A model generated the notes under the pieces. The model saw only the letters and a list, made by a program, of their open reading frames with translations, searched no databases and was not told the origin of the DNA. 32,936 bases of DNA from Clostridium bornimense. GTDB lineage: Bacteria > Bacillota > Clostridia > Clostridiales > Clostridiaceae. Shown in pieces: positions 16,678-24,762 of the stretch. The stretch spans positions 1 to 32,936 of the forward strand of contig NZ_JAHLOD010000036.1 in NCBI RefSeq assembly GCF_018917145.1, in the 5' to 3' direction. Both the position numbers and the translations under genes were made by a program. Each line of letters begins with the position of its first letter. Position 1 is the stretch's first letter.

Positions 16678-17589
16678 ATGGAGTGTTACGAGCGTGCAAA
16701 AAAGTTTATATTAAGGAATTCAAGACCACTTGATATGGCAAGATGGAACTACTTATTTGAAAATGGAAGTAAGGAAGAGGTTATTAATATTTTAAAAGCT
16801 TATCAAAATGCTGATGGTGGTTTTGCAAATGCACTTGAACCTGATTGTTGGAATATTAATTCAACACCATTGCAAACTTGGGTAGCAACTAGAATAATAG
16901 AGGAGATTAATTTAGATGATAAAAATCATCCAATAATAAAAGGGATTATAGATTATTTGTCTTCTAATGCAGAATTTGATGGTCATAGATGGAATGGTTT
17001 AAATACGGTAGTAACAAATGATAATTATCCTCATGCACCTTGGTGGTCTTATACTCAAAAGCAAGAATTGCAATATAATCCTACAGCGAGCATTATAGGT
17101 TTTATATTGAAATATGCAGAAAAACATACTGATATATATAAGTTAGCTTGTGAGTTATCAAAAGAAGCATATGATTATTTTAAAAAGAATTTTCCTTTAG
17201 AGTCTATGCATGAGAGCGCTTGTTTTATAGAATTATATGATTATATGAAAGAATGTTCTATGTCCAATTTGATAGATATGGAAGAATTTAATAAATTATT
17301 ACAAAAACAAATTAAACAAGTTATAACATACGATACTAAAACATGGAACACTGATTATGTATGTAAACCATCGTTTTTCATAAAAAGTAAATCAAGTGAT
17401 TTCTATTTAGAAAATAAGGATATATGTAAATTTGAATATCAATTTATTTTGGAGACGCAAAACGAGGATGGCTCTTGGAACGTTACATGGGATTGGAATA
17501 ATGAGTTCGAAGAATGGACTATAAGTAAAAATTGGTGGAAGTCAGATATTATTATAAAAAATATTAAGTATATTAAGGAATTTAAGTAA
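16678..17589 (+). CDS. Terpenoid-cyclase/prenyltransferase-fold protein
   Basis: A 303-aa protein with two repeats of the kind seen in the alpha/alpha barrel of squalene-hopene cyclases and protein prenyltransferases: AYQNADGGFANALEPD (about residue 41) and ETQNEDGSW (about residue 260). It is roughly half the length of a true squalene cyclase, lacks a visible DxDD motif and has no signal peptide. It is rich in Trp and Tyr. Similar stand-alone proteins occur in clostridia, but I know of no proven function. GGGAGGAG lies about 7 bp before the ATG. The gene appears intact and alone. Confidence 0.7.
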   Translation: MECYERAKKFILRNSRPLDMARWNYLFENGSKEEVINILKAYQNADGGFANALEPDCWNINSTPLQTWVATRIIEEINLDDKNHPIIKGIIDYLSSNAEFDGHRWNGLNTVVTNDNYPHAPWWSYTQKQELQYNPTASIIGFILKYAEKHTDIYKLACELSKEAYDYFKKNFPLESMHESACFIELYDYMKECSMSNLIDMEEFNKLLQKQIKQVITYDTKTWNTDYVCKPSFFIKSKSSDFYLENKDICKFEYQFILETQNEDGSWNVTWDWNNEFEEWTISKNWWKSDIIIKNIKYIKEFK

Positions 17590-17596
17590 TAGATAG

Positions 17597-17791
17597 ATAA
17601 AAATATTACTTGAATATAAGGATGTAATCAAAAAAGTTATTATGGATGAATTGGGGTTAAGAGATTTGCCAATAATGTATAATATGAATTTTGGGCATAC
17701 AGAACCAATGATGATAATTCCATATGGAGCATTAGCAGAGATTGATTGTAATAATATGAGATTTTCTATATTAGAATCAGGTGTATTATAA
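17597..17791 (+). pseudogene. 3' remnant of an S66 (LD-carboxypeptidase/MccF-like) gene
   Basis: An open frame without a start codon encodes about 64 residues ending at TAA 17791. It includes ELGLRDLPIMYNMNFGHTEP and IIPYGALAEIDC, which resemble the C-terminus of S66 peptidases; the GH of NFGHT would contain the catalytic histidine. The N-terminal domain with the nucleophilic serine is absent. It begins a few bases after the terpenoid-cyclase-fold gene, which suggests a deletion joined the two. Confidence 0.65.
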
Positions 17792-17867
17792 AATTTAAAA
17801 GAGAAATTTAATTTGTAGAGGATTTTATAAGTTTTCATATCAGAATAAATTTATGTAATAAGATAAA

Positions 17868-17898
17868 AACAGTTTTCTATAATAATTAGAAAGCTGTT
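17868..17898 (-). terminator. Intrinsic terminator, minus strand
   Basis: A 12-bp stem (17868-17879 with 17887-17898, one G-U pair). The A-run before it on the plus strand gives a T-tract on the minus strand. It lies where the azoreductase remnant would have ended. Confidence 0.7.
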
Positions 17899-17924
17899 CT
17901 TACATATAGTGTTGAAATATCTGC

Positions 17925-18145
17925 ATTTACATATCTTAGTTCAGTACTGTAATCACCACCACTGCTTTGGATATAAGCAACTTTTTTATTATTAGATAAT
18001 AAGCCTACAGATCCTTCTTCTGTATATTTGAAAGTTTTTCGTGGAATAAATATGTTATCTATATAGTCCTTGAATTTTGATGTAACATTAAAATTATGCA
18101 GTGGGCTGTATATCAAAATTATATCAGCAGCTATATTTGATAAAA
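17925..18145 (-). pseudogene. Remnant of an FMN-dependent NADH-azoreductase gene
   Basis: The minus strand encodes a segment like the middle of AzoR-type flavodoxin-fold reductases. It reads ADIILIYSPLHNFNV, then FKDYIDNIFIPRKTFKYTEE, GSVGLL and SSGGDYS. The N-terminal FMN phosphate-binding part and the C-terminal helix are missing. The surrounding open frame extends upstream only as antisense of another fragment, and runs off homology downstream before a stop at 17886. Both ends are therefore lost, and it should not be functional. Edges are approximate. Confidence 0.65.
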
Positions 18146-18286
18146 GTTGTAATGTTAGAAGCAGAAAATGAAATGAAAAAATATTTAAGTAATAAAACAT
18201 TAGCATGGCTATACAACGAAGTGTATAATGATATACTTCCAAAAGATGTAGAAGAGGCTACACTTGAATGGTTTAAATCAAGATAA
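18146..18286 (+). pseudogene. Unidentified 3' gene fragment
   Basis: An open frame with no convincing start encodes MLEAENEMKKYLSNKTLAW, then LYNEVYNDILPKDVEEATLEW and FKSR before TAA at 18286. Its composition looks like a real protein C-terminus. It abuts, in opposite orientation, the azoreductase remnant, so the junction near 18146 probably marks a rearrangement. I do not recognise the family. Confidence 0.4.
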
Positions 18287-18332
18287 CCTTAGAAATTAAT
18301 TTTGTTAGTAGTTTAATTTAAAATAATAATAA

Positions 18333-18376
18333 AAAATAGTAGCATCCAATTACGATATGGAGCTACTATTTTTCGT
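18333..18376. terminator. Bidirectional terminator
   Basis: An 11-bp stem (18333-18343 with 18362-18372) has an inner TCCA/TGGA helix. A T-run follows on the plus side and an A-rich stretch precedes it, so it works for the minus-strand transporter operon and for plus-strand transcripts. Confidence 0.82.
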
Positions 18377-18402
18377 TTATAAGGTAGATGTATACTTTGT
18401 TT

Positions 18403-18846
18403 TTAATTTGTACTAGATTTTTTATCTAACATTAAATTATAACTTAATCCAATTACAACGATAATTCCACCTACGACTTTTCCGATGGATAATATATCTA
18501 GTGTAAAGTAATCTATAATTATTCCTATAAATAATTGACCTACAAATATAAGTAATGCCATATAAAAAGCTGATATCTTAGGTGCTACAAAATTTGATAT
18601 TGATATAGAAGCAACACCTACTAATCCGCCTAAATAGGCAGTTATAGGAATAGCAGTTAATATAGGAAGGCAATCGCTAAAAGATTCCTTACTAAATAGT
18701 AATGTTAGTATTGAAAATAATAATCCTGTTAAAAAGTTATAAAATGTACTTTGATACATTCCTATTTTAGTTGATAAGTTAGCATTTATTATTCTGGAGA
18801 TAACAGTGGATACTCCGGAAAGTGCTGCTATAAATATATAAAACAT
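18403..18846 (-). CDS. Small DMT-family transporter subunit (YdcZ type)
   Basis: A 147-aa, very hydrophobic protein with about five membrane segments, of the YdcZ (DUF606, PF04657) branch of the drug/metabolite transporter superfamily. The motif AYLGGLVGVASISISNFVAP is typical. It is the second gene of a two-gene operon, 13 bp after its paralogue; the pair may form a heterodimer. The substrate is unknown. The divergent Crp/Fnr-type gene is the likely regulator. Confidence 0.85.
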   Translation of the reverse strand: MFYIFIAALSGVSTVISRIINANLSTKIGMYQSTFYNFLTGLLFSILTLLFSKESFSDCLPILTAIPITAYLGGLVGVASISISNFVAPKISAFYMALLIFVGQLFIGIIIDYFTLDILSIGKVVGGIIVVIGLSYNLMLDKKSSTN

Positions 18847-18859
18847 AGAAAATCTCCTT

Positions 18860-19282
18860 TTAGTAAATAGTCATAATTATGATGCCTATTGTGATGATAG
18901 AAAGTCCAATTAACTTTTTCTTATTAAATTTAATAACATTTACACCTAGTAATCCATAATGATCAATGATAATTGCAGATATAGTTTGACCTAATAGTGA
19001 TAATGCTATTGTTAAAGACGCACCAACAGACATAAAACCTATATTGGTAAATAATACGGTGAATACTCCGATTACTCCGGCACTATACAAAAACAGTGAT
19101 ATGCTTCTATCAAATTTCAATTTTGATTTTGTACAAATTAGCACTAGTATAATACCAATAAGTCCAACAAGATGAACAATAACACTAGAGGTGTAATTGC
19201 CTAAGTATATAGATAAGATTCCATTAAAATAAACCATAAGGCCTATTAAAGCACCTATAAATATTGAAAGTAAATTGTACAT
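18860..19282 (-). CDS. Small DMT-family transporter subunit (YdcZ type)
   Basis: A 140-aa membrane protein, paralogous in layout to the next gene: about five hydrophobic segments, a start like MYNLLSIFIGALIGLMVYFNG, and GASLTIALSLLGQTISAIIID in the second half. It is the first gene of the operon. Its promoter region faces that of the Crp/Fnr-family gene and contains a perfect palindrome. An AGGAGG site precedes the start. Confidence 0.85.
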   Translation of the reverse strand: MYNLLSIFIGALIGLMVYFNGILSIYLGNYTSSVIVHLVGLIGIILVLICTKSKLKFDRSISLFLYSAGVIGVFTVLFTNIGFMSVGASLTIALSLLGQTISAIIIDHYGLLGVNVIKFNKKKLIGLSIITIGIIIMTIY

Positions 19283-19330
19283 GTATGATCCTCCTAAGTA
19301 TTTTAGTATAAATTTATCATAAAGTTATTG

Positions 19331-19362
19331 ATAGTTACTATGACATATGTCATAGTAACTAT
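19331..19362. promoter_or_regulatory. Perfect 32-bp palindrome, likely Crp/Fnr-family operator
   Basis: Each half is ATAGTTACTATGACAT or its exact reverse complement, with no spacer. It lies 28 bp before the regulator ATG and 48 bp before the transporter ATG, so one bound dimer could control both directions. Its core does not match the classical CRP or FNR half sites (TGTGA, TTGAT), so recognition would be specific to this subfamily. Operator function is inferred from position and symmetry. Confidence 0.75.
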
Positions 19363-19389
19363 GAAGTTTTAGTTAGAAGAAGAGGATTT

Positions 19390-20076
19390 ATGATAAAAGT
19401 TAATAATGAAAAGCTTAAGGAAAAATATATAAATAAATATAATCTTAATAATATCTTTTCCAATGATATGAAAGAATATATGGAATTAATATTATTTGAA
19501 AAAAATCAATACATATGCAAGGAAAATGAGGAGATAAATTATCTGTATTTTTTTGTGGAAGGAAAAGCAAAGGTATATACTGTTTTAAAAAATGGTAAAT
19601 CGTTATTGGTATGTTTTTATCGTCCATTAATGATTTTAGGAGATTTGGAGATAATTTCTCTAAATAAAGCTATGACTAATATTCAAGTAGTAGAAGATTC
19701 TTATTGTATAGCATTATCTTTTAATAAAGTTAGAGATATATTATTAGAAGATTCAAAGTACTTAAGGTACAATTGTGAAACAATAAGTAATAAGTTAAAA
19801 CAATCATCAATAAATGGATCAATAAATTTGTTATATCCTTTAGAAAATAGAGTATCTGGATATATATTAGCTACTAGTGAAAGACATAATGATAATTCTT
19901 TAAGATTTTATGGAAATTTAACAGAGATGGCAGAATTATTAGCAACGAGTTATAGGCATCTCCTTAGAACATTAAGAGATTTGATAGATAAAGGAATACT
20001 AAGGAAAAGATCAGGTTATTATGAAATAATGGAAGTTGAAATTCTTAAGAATTTATCTTCGGAATTGTATAAATAA
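19390..20076 (+). CDS. Crp/Fnr-family transcription regulator (YeiL-like)
   Basis: A 228-aa protein. The N-terminal cyclic-nucleotide-binding-like beta roll (about 20-130) includes YLYFFVEGKAKVYTVLKNGK but lacks a clear cAMP-pocket arginine. A dimer helix follows, then a C-terminal helix-turn-helix around AELLATSYRHLLRTLRDL. There is no N-terminal cysteine cluster, so an Fe-S sensor is unlikely. Divergence from a YdcZ pair is an arrangement I recall for YeiL-type regulators, and suggests control of that exporter. Confidence 0.88.
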   Translation: MIKVNNEKLKEKYINKYNLNNIFSNDMKEYMELILFEKNQYICKENEEINYLYFFVEGKAKVYTVLKNGKSLLVCFYRPLMILGDLEIISLNKAMTNIQVVEDSYCIALSFNKVRDILLEDSKYLRYNCETISNKLKQSSINGSINLLYPLENRVSGYILATSERHNDNSLRFYGNLTEMAELLATSYRHLLRTLRDLIDKGILRKRSGYYEIMEVEILKNLSSELYK

Positions 20077-20127
20077 CGTTAAAAAAACACAAAATATTGT
20101 TGAAATTGATATTAAGGAGTGTTAAAT

Positions 20128-20286
20128 ATGGATAAGAATCCAAGTATTAAATGTACAGTTCAACAATGTAAATACAATAATTCTGCAGCAGAATATTGTA
20201 CTTTAAACGAAATTTTAGTAGGAACACATGAAACAAATCCTAAAGTTCCAGAATGTACAGATTGTAAATCATTTGAATTAAAATAA
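20128..20286 (+). CDS. DUF1540 cysteine-rich small protein
   Basis: A 52-aa protein, with an ATG at 20128 behind AAGGAG. Five cysteines (9, 14, 24, 44, 47) sit in the DUF1540 pattern: IKCTVQQCKYN near the start and ECTDCKSFE at the end. The spacing suggests one small metal-binding unit, probably zinc. Such proteins are common in clostridia and some appear in spore or sporulation sets; the function is not known. The gene stands alone between the regulator and a terminator. Confidence 0.85.
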   Translation: MDKNPSIKCTVQQCKYNNSAAEYCTLNEILVGTHETNPKVPECTDCKSFELK

Positions 20287-20287
20287 T

Positions 20288-20322
20288 AAAAAATCCAGCG
20301 TAATAGCTGGATTTTTTATTAT
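20288..20322. terminator. Bidirectional terminator between DUF1540 and exoA
   Basis: A 12-bp stem (20288-20299 with 20306-20317), loop GTAATA, T-run on the plus side and A-run on the other. It serves the convergent genes. Confidence 0.87.
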
Positions 20323-21074
20323 TTTATTACTAATTCTATAGGACAGTGATCAGAACCAAAAACTTCAGTATGGATATCTGCACTAACAAGATGGGATTCT
20401 AAGGATTTTGAAGTTAGAAAATAGTCAATTCTCCATCCAGCATTATTAGCTCTAGAATTAAATCTGTATGACCACCAAGAATATGCCCCTTCTTTATCTG
20501 GGTTGAAATATCTAAAAGTATCAATAAATCCGTTAGATAAAAGAGTAGAGAATTTATTTCTTTCAGCATCGCTAAAACCTGGATTATTTCTATTTGATTT
20601 TGGATTTTTTAAATCAATTTCTTTATGTGCTACGTTTAAATCACCACAAACGATTACTGGTTTATTTTTTTCTAGGTCTTTAAGATAGTTTAAAAAGGCA
20701 TCTTCCCATGACATTCTATAATCTATTCTTGCTAATTTATCTTGAGAATTTGGTGTATAAACAGTTATCATATAAAAATCTTCAAATTCTAATGTTATAA
20801 CTCTACCTTCTTTATCATGTTCTTCAATGCCAAGCCCTAAAGAAACGCTAATAGGTTTTTCTTTAGTAAATATAGCAGTTCCGGAATACCCTTTTTTTTC
20901 TGCATAGTTCCAGTAATCATAGTATCCATCAAGGTCTAAATCTATTTGTCCTTCTTGTAATTTGCTTTCTTGTATACAAAATATATCGGCATCAACATCT
21001 TTAAAATAGTCTAAGAATCCTTTTTTTACACAAGCTCTAAGCCCATTTACATTCCATGAAATTAATTTTTTCAT
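20319..21074 (-). CDS. exoA: Exodeoxyribonuclease III (AP endonuclease)
   Basis: Repairs abasic sites and 3' blocks in DNA. It has 251 aa from the ATG at 21074, which has AAGGAG on the minus strand just upstream; an in-frame extension to 21182 lacks this and overlaps the rnz start. Motifs: SWNVNGLRA, the metal ligand in CIQESK, YTPNSQ, the catalytic GDLNVAH and the terminal GSDHCPI. It is divergent from the RNase Z gene, with 92 bp between start codons. Confidence 0.95.
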   Translation of the reverse strand: MKKLISWNVNGLRACVKKGFLDYFKDVDADIFCIQESKLQEGQIDLDLDGYYDYWNYAEKKGYSGTAIFTKEKPISVSLGLGIEEHDKEGRVITLEFEDFYMITVYTPNSQDKLARIDYRMSWEDAFLNYLKDLEKNKPVIVCGDLNVAHKEIDLKNPKSNRNNPGFSDAERNKFSTLLSNGFIDTFRYFNPDKEGAYSWWSYRFNSRANNAGWRIDYFLTSKSLESHLVSADIHTEVFGSDHCPIELVIK

Positions 21075-21166
21075 AATTATCTCCTTAGTATAAATTATAT
21101 GTATAATATGATTATAGTATATGCATTTGGATAAAGATATATATAAAGTTGTAAGGTGGTGATATA

Positions 21167-22078
21167 GTGATAGATTTAACATTACTAGGGTGCGGTGGTG
21201 GAATGCCTATGCCAAATAGATATCTTTCTGCACTTTGTATAAGTTATAAGGGAAGAAAAATACTTGTTGATTGTGGTGAAGGTACTCAAGTTTCTATGAG
21301 AATGTGCAATCTTGGATTTAAGACTATAGATATTATTTGTATAACACATATTCATGGCGATCATATTGTAGGTCTTCCGGGATTACTTGGCACTATAGGT
21401 AATAGTGGAAGAACGGAACCATTAACAATTATAGGACCTATAGGAATAACAGAAGCAGTAAAAGGATTAAGAGTTATAGCAAATTGGTTGCCTTATGAGA
21501 TTAATGTTATAGAAAATCCAAAGGAAACGGTGTTAGCTTATGATGATGAAATAGAAATAGATACACTAGAAGTAGATCATTCTTCACCATGTATAGGATA
21601 TAGTTTTTATCTTAAAAGGATGGCAAAATTTGATGTAGATAAAGCTATAAAAAATGAAGTACCTAAACAGTTGTGGTCTAAGTTGCAAAAAAGCAACGAA
21701 GAAATAGAATTTCAAGGAAAGAGATATGCTCCGGAAATGGTTAAAGGAGTAGAAAGAAAAGGTATTAAAATTTCAATGATAACAGACACAAGACCAACAG
21801 AAAAAATGGTTCCATTTATCAAAGAGAGTGATTTATTAGTTTGTGAAGGAACTTATGGCGATGATGGAGATATTGAAAAAGCTATTAAGAACAAACATAT
21901 GACATTTAGAGAAGCAGCAACTTTAGCAAAAAAGGCGAAGGTAGAAAAGTTATTATTAACACATTTTAGTACGGCAATGGACTCTCCGGAAATATATATT
22001 AATAACGCCATTGAAGTTTTTAAAAATACAATTATAGGTGAAGATAGGTTAGAACTTAATCTAACCTTTAAAGAATAG
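21167..22078 (+). CDS. rnz: Ribonuclease Z
   Basis: Endonuclease of the metallo-beta-lactamase fold that trims tRNA 3' ends. It has 303 aa, the usual short-form length. The zinc motif THIHGDH supplies H61, H63, D65 and H66. [17 protein letters not shown] and LLLTHFS are the later metal and phosphate sites. The start codon is GTG behind AAGGTGGTGAT. A non-CCA-encoding tRNA would be its substrate, although tRNA-Phe in this window already encodes CCA. It ends flush against the convergent acetyltransferase gene. Confidence 0.94.
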   Translation: MIDLTLLGCGGGMPMPNRYLSALCISYKGRKILVDCGEGTQVSMRMCNLGFKTIDIICITHIHGDHIVGLPGLLGTIGNSGRTEPLTIIGPIGITEAVKGLRVIANWLPYEINVIENPKETVLAYDDEIEIDTLEVDHSSPCIGYSFYLKRMAKFDVDKAIKNEVPKQLWSKLQKSNEEIEFQGKRYAPEMVKGVERKGIKISMITDTRPTEKMVPFIKESDLLVCEGTYGDDGDIEKAIKNKHMTFREAATLAKKAKVEKLLLTHFSTAMDSPEIYINNAIEVFKNTIIGEDRLELNLTFKE

Positions 22079-22582
22079 TTAAAATGTTTTTTCAAAAGCG
22101 ATTCTAGAACTATTATCTTCTAAATGTATTATCCCGCAGTAAGTAAAGTTATTTTTAAGCAGAACTTTTTGCATAGCTTTATTATCACTGTGGGTATCTA
22201 TTTTTATGCTATGAACATTATTATCTAAAGCTAAGTTTTCAGCATTTTTTAAAATAATAGATGCTAAGCCTAAACCTTTCAATTTATTTGTAACAGCAAC
22301 TCTATGGATAACGATATAATTATCAGTTGTAAGCCAATTACCTTCGATATGTTTGTATGTTGGTTCTATATCAAAGGAAATAGAAGCAGTAGCAACAACT
22401 TCATCATCTTTAACTAATACGTAAGAAGTACCATTATTTATATCATCTAGAAAAGTTTCTGCAGTAGGATAGTTATCTTCTTGCCATTGATCTATATTAT
22501 TAGATTTAAGGTATTCCTTCGCTTCTTTTATTATACCTAAGATATTTTTCACATCTGATTGTAGGGATTTTCTAAATTCCAT
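22079..22582 (-). CDS. GNAT-family N-acetyltransferase
   Basis: A 167-aa protein, with the start at 22582 chosen because AAGGAGGAAG lies just upstream; the frame is open further but without support. The acetyl-CoA site is in IHRVAVTNKLKGLGLASIIL (the Q/RxxGxG/A type loop), followed by IKIDTHSDNKAMQKVLLKNNF, a standard GNAT end. The substrate is unknown. No gap and no clear hairpin separate its stop codon from that of rnz. Confidence 0.9.
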   Translation of the reverse strand: MEFRKSLQSDVKNILGIIKEAKEYLKSNNIDQWQEDNYPTAETFLDDINNGTSYVLVKDDEVVATASISFDIEPTYKHIEGNWLTTDNYIVIHRVAVTNKLKGLGLASIILKNAENLALDNNVHSIKIDTHSDNKAMQKVLLKNNFTYCGIIHLEDNSSRIAFEKTF

Positions 22583-22772
22583 ATAAGCTTCCTCCTTAGT
22601 AATATGTAAATAGAGTTTATCATATTGTATATAAAAAATATAGTAAGCGGATAAAATATGAACAATTTTACATATATATCTCATAAAAGTAATATTTTTT
22701 CGACTGTAGTTTACAAAAAATTAATATATATTTTTGTATAATGACATTATGGAATATATAAGAGGTGAGAAA

Positions 22773-23087
22773 ATGGCGATTATTACGTTTTGGAGAAGAA
22801 TTTTTGATTTTGGAGGAACATCACGTAGAGGTGAATTTTGGCTTGGATACTTAGTTAATCTTTTTTTAGTAGGAGGTGTAGTAGCATTTTTAATAGAAAA
22901 GGATAGTATAATATCTTTAATTATTGGAAGTATTCTTGCTATAGCATTAGTTATAGGAATTTTGTCTGCTAGAGTGAGGAGACTGAGAGATTCAGGAAGA
23001 GGATGGGGATGGATATTTATACCGTTAATACCAAGCATAGGGGGAATAGTTTTATTTATATTGTTATTAATGCCATCTAAATACTAA
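22773..23087 (+). CDS. DUF805 membrane protein
   Basis: A 104-aa protein with three to four hydrophobic segments. It has the DUF805 signatures FGGTSRRGEFWLG near the start and ARVRRLRDSGRGWGW before the last segment. The ATG at 22773 has AGAGGTGAG about 6 bp upstream; the 13-residue longer form lacks this. The function of the family is unknown. The 200 bases after it hold only short ORFs without support and the terminator of the liv operon. Confidence 0.87.
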   Translation: MAIITFWRRIFDFGGTSRRGEFWLGYLVNLFLVGGVVAFLIEKDSIISLIIGSILAIALVIGILSARVRRLRDSGRGWGWIFIPLIPSIGGIVLFILLLMPSKY

Positions 23088-23256
23088 ATAATGTTTATAA
23101 AGTAAAGGAAATGTTGCATTAATAAGTGTGGAATTATTATCAACAGTTCTTTTTATAAGTACATAGGTTAATTCACAATGCAAATTTGAGAGTTGCACAA
23201 CAAACATTTAGAGTTAGGTGAGTACAGCAGAAGTAGTGATATTTATAACTACTAAA

Positions 23257-23289
23257 AAAGAGGATGCCGTATTAAACGACATCCTCTTT
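23257..23289 (-). terminator. liv operon terminator
   Basis: A 10-bp stem (23257-23266 with 23280-23289) plus two inner pairs. The A-run at 23254-23259 gives a T-tract on the minus strand. It ends the branched-chain transporter transcript just after livF. Confidence 0.8.
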
Positions 23290-23293
23290 AATT

Positions 23294-23998
23294 TTATTCT
23301 CCAAGGTATGCAGCTCTTACCTTATCATCATGTAAAAGTTCATCAGCAGTACCTTGTAGTGTTATACGTCCTGTTTCAAGTACGTAAGCTCTATCAGCAA
23401 TAGAGAGAGCTTTATTAGCATTTTGTTCTACAAGAAGTATTGTAGTACCTGCTTTATTTATTTCTACGATAGTGTCAAATATGTCATTTACTACTAGTGG
23501 TGCTAATCCCATAGATGGCTCATCAAGAAGTAACATTTTAGGTCTATTCATTAAAGCACGACCGATAGCTAACATTTGTTGTTCACCACCAGAAAGAGTT
23601 CCGGCATTTTGTTTAATTCTTTCTTTTAGTCTTGGAAATTTTTCGAAGACCATTTCGTAATCTTCTTGAACTGATTTTTTATCTTTTCTAAGATAAGCTC
23701 CCAGTTCAAGGTTTTCCATAACAGAAAGATTTGCAAAGATTTTTCTACCTTCCGGAACATGGCTAAGACCTCTAGCAACAAGTTTATGAGGTGCTATACC
23801 TGTTATATTTTCTCCATTAAATAATATTTCACCATTCTTAGGTTTTTCTAATGAAGAAATAGCTCTAAGAGTAGAAGTTTTACCAGCACCATTGGCACCT
23901 ATAAGAGTTACTATTTCACCTTGTTTTACTTCTAAGTTTATATTTTTAAGTGCGTGGATACCTCCGTAAAAAATATCTAAGTTATTTATTTTAAGCAT
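23294..23998 (-). CDS. livF: Branched-chain amino acid ABC transporter ATPase LivF
   Basis: A 234-aa ATPase with Walker A GANGAGKTS, ABC signature LSGGEQQ and Walker B LLLDEPS; AHKLVARGLSHVPEGRKIF is typical of LivF. It pairs with LivG to power the LivHM permease. It is the last gene of the operon; its start overlaps the end of livG by 8 bp. Confidence 0.95.
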   Translation of the reverse strand: MLKINNLDIFYGGIHALKNINLEVKQGEIVTLIGANGAGKTSTLRAISSLEKPKNGEILFNGENITGIAPHKLVARGLSHVPEGRKIFANLSVMENLELGAYLRKDKKSVQEDYEMVFEKFPRLKERIKQNAGTLSGGEQQMLAIGRALMNRPKMLLLDEPSMGLAPLVVNDIFDTIVEINKAGTTILLVEQNANKALSIADRAYVLETGRITLQGTADELLHDDKVRAAYLGE

Positions 23999-24761
23999 TT
24001 ACCATGACCTCCTCTCCTAGATAAGCTTCAATTACTTTAGGATTATTTTTTATTTCATCTGGAGAGCCAACAGCTATTACTTTACCATAATCTAATACTG
24101 TTATCTTATCACATATACCCATAACTAGTTTCATGTCATGTTCAATAAGTAATATAGATACATCATAAGTATCACGAATCCACTTTATTAAATTCGATAA
24201 TTCAGCTGTTTCTTGTGGATTCATACCAGCTGCTGGTTCATCTAATAGTAAAAGTTTTGGTCCGGTAGCTAATGCTCTTACTATTTCTAGCCTACGTTGT
24301 TCACCATAAGAAAGATTACTTGCCTTTTCATAACATTTATCAAGAAGGTTAAATGTTTTAAGAAGTTTTTTAACTTCATCATCCATTTTAGCTTCTTCTT
24401 TTCTGAATCTAGGTGTTCTTAAAATAGAATCTAGTAAATTATATTTAAGTTTATAATCATAAGAAATTTTTACATTATCTAAAACTGATAAATCAGAAAA
24501 TAGTCTTATATTTTGAAAAGTTCTAGCTATTTTCTTTGAAGTAATTATATAAGGTTTTAAACCTTGGATATCTTCTCCTAAGTAGGAGATTGTTCCGGAG
24601 GTTGGAGTATATACTCCTGTTAACATATTAAAAACAGTAGTTTTTCCAGCACCATTTGGACCAATAAGGCCTACAACTTCTTTTTCACCGATATTTAGAA
24701 AAAAATTAGATACGGCAACTAGTCCACCAAATTTTATTGTAAGATCTTTTACCTCTAACAT
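23991..24761 (-). CDS. livG: Branched-chain amino acid ABC transporter ATPase LivG
   Basis: A 256-aa ATPase, starting at ATG 24761 behind AGGAGG; the longer open frame overlaps livM and is rejected. Walker A GPNGAGKTT, signature LSYGEQRR and Walker B LLLDEPAAGMNP are present, as is the LivG-type ending GSPDEIKNNPKVIEAYLGEE. It begins one base after the livM stop codon. Confidence 0.95.
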   Translation of the reverse strand: MLEVKDLTIKFGGLVAVSNFFLNIGEKEVVGLIGPNGAGKTTVFNMLTGVYTPTSGTISYLGEDIQGLKPYIITSKKIARTFQNIRLFSDLSVLDNVKISYDYKLKYNLLDSILRTPRFRKEEAKMDDEVKKLLKTFNLLDKCYEKASNLSYGEQRRLEIVRALATGPKLLLLDEPAAGMNPQETAELSNLIKWIRDTYDVSILLIEHDMKLVMGICDKITVLDYGKVIAVGSPDEIKNNPKVIEAYLGEEVMVNA

Positions 24762-24762
24762 G

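Noticed and set aside
17542-17838. 98-codon minus-strand open frame
   Set aside because: It is antisense to the end of the cyclase-fold gene and the S66 remnant, whose plus-strand reading makes family sense.
22721-23038. 105-codon minus-strand frame opposite DUF805
   Set aside because: The plus-strand reading has clear DUF805 motifs and a ribosome binding site; the minus frame is a shadow.
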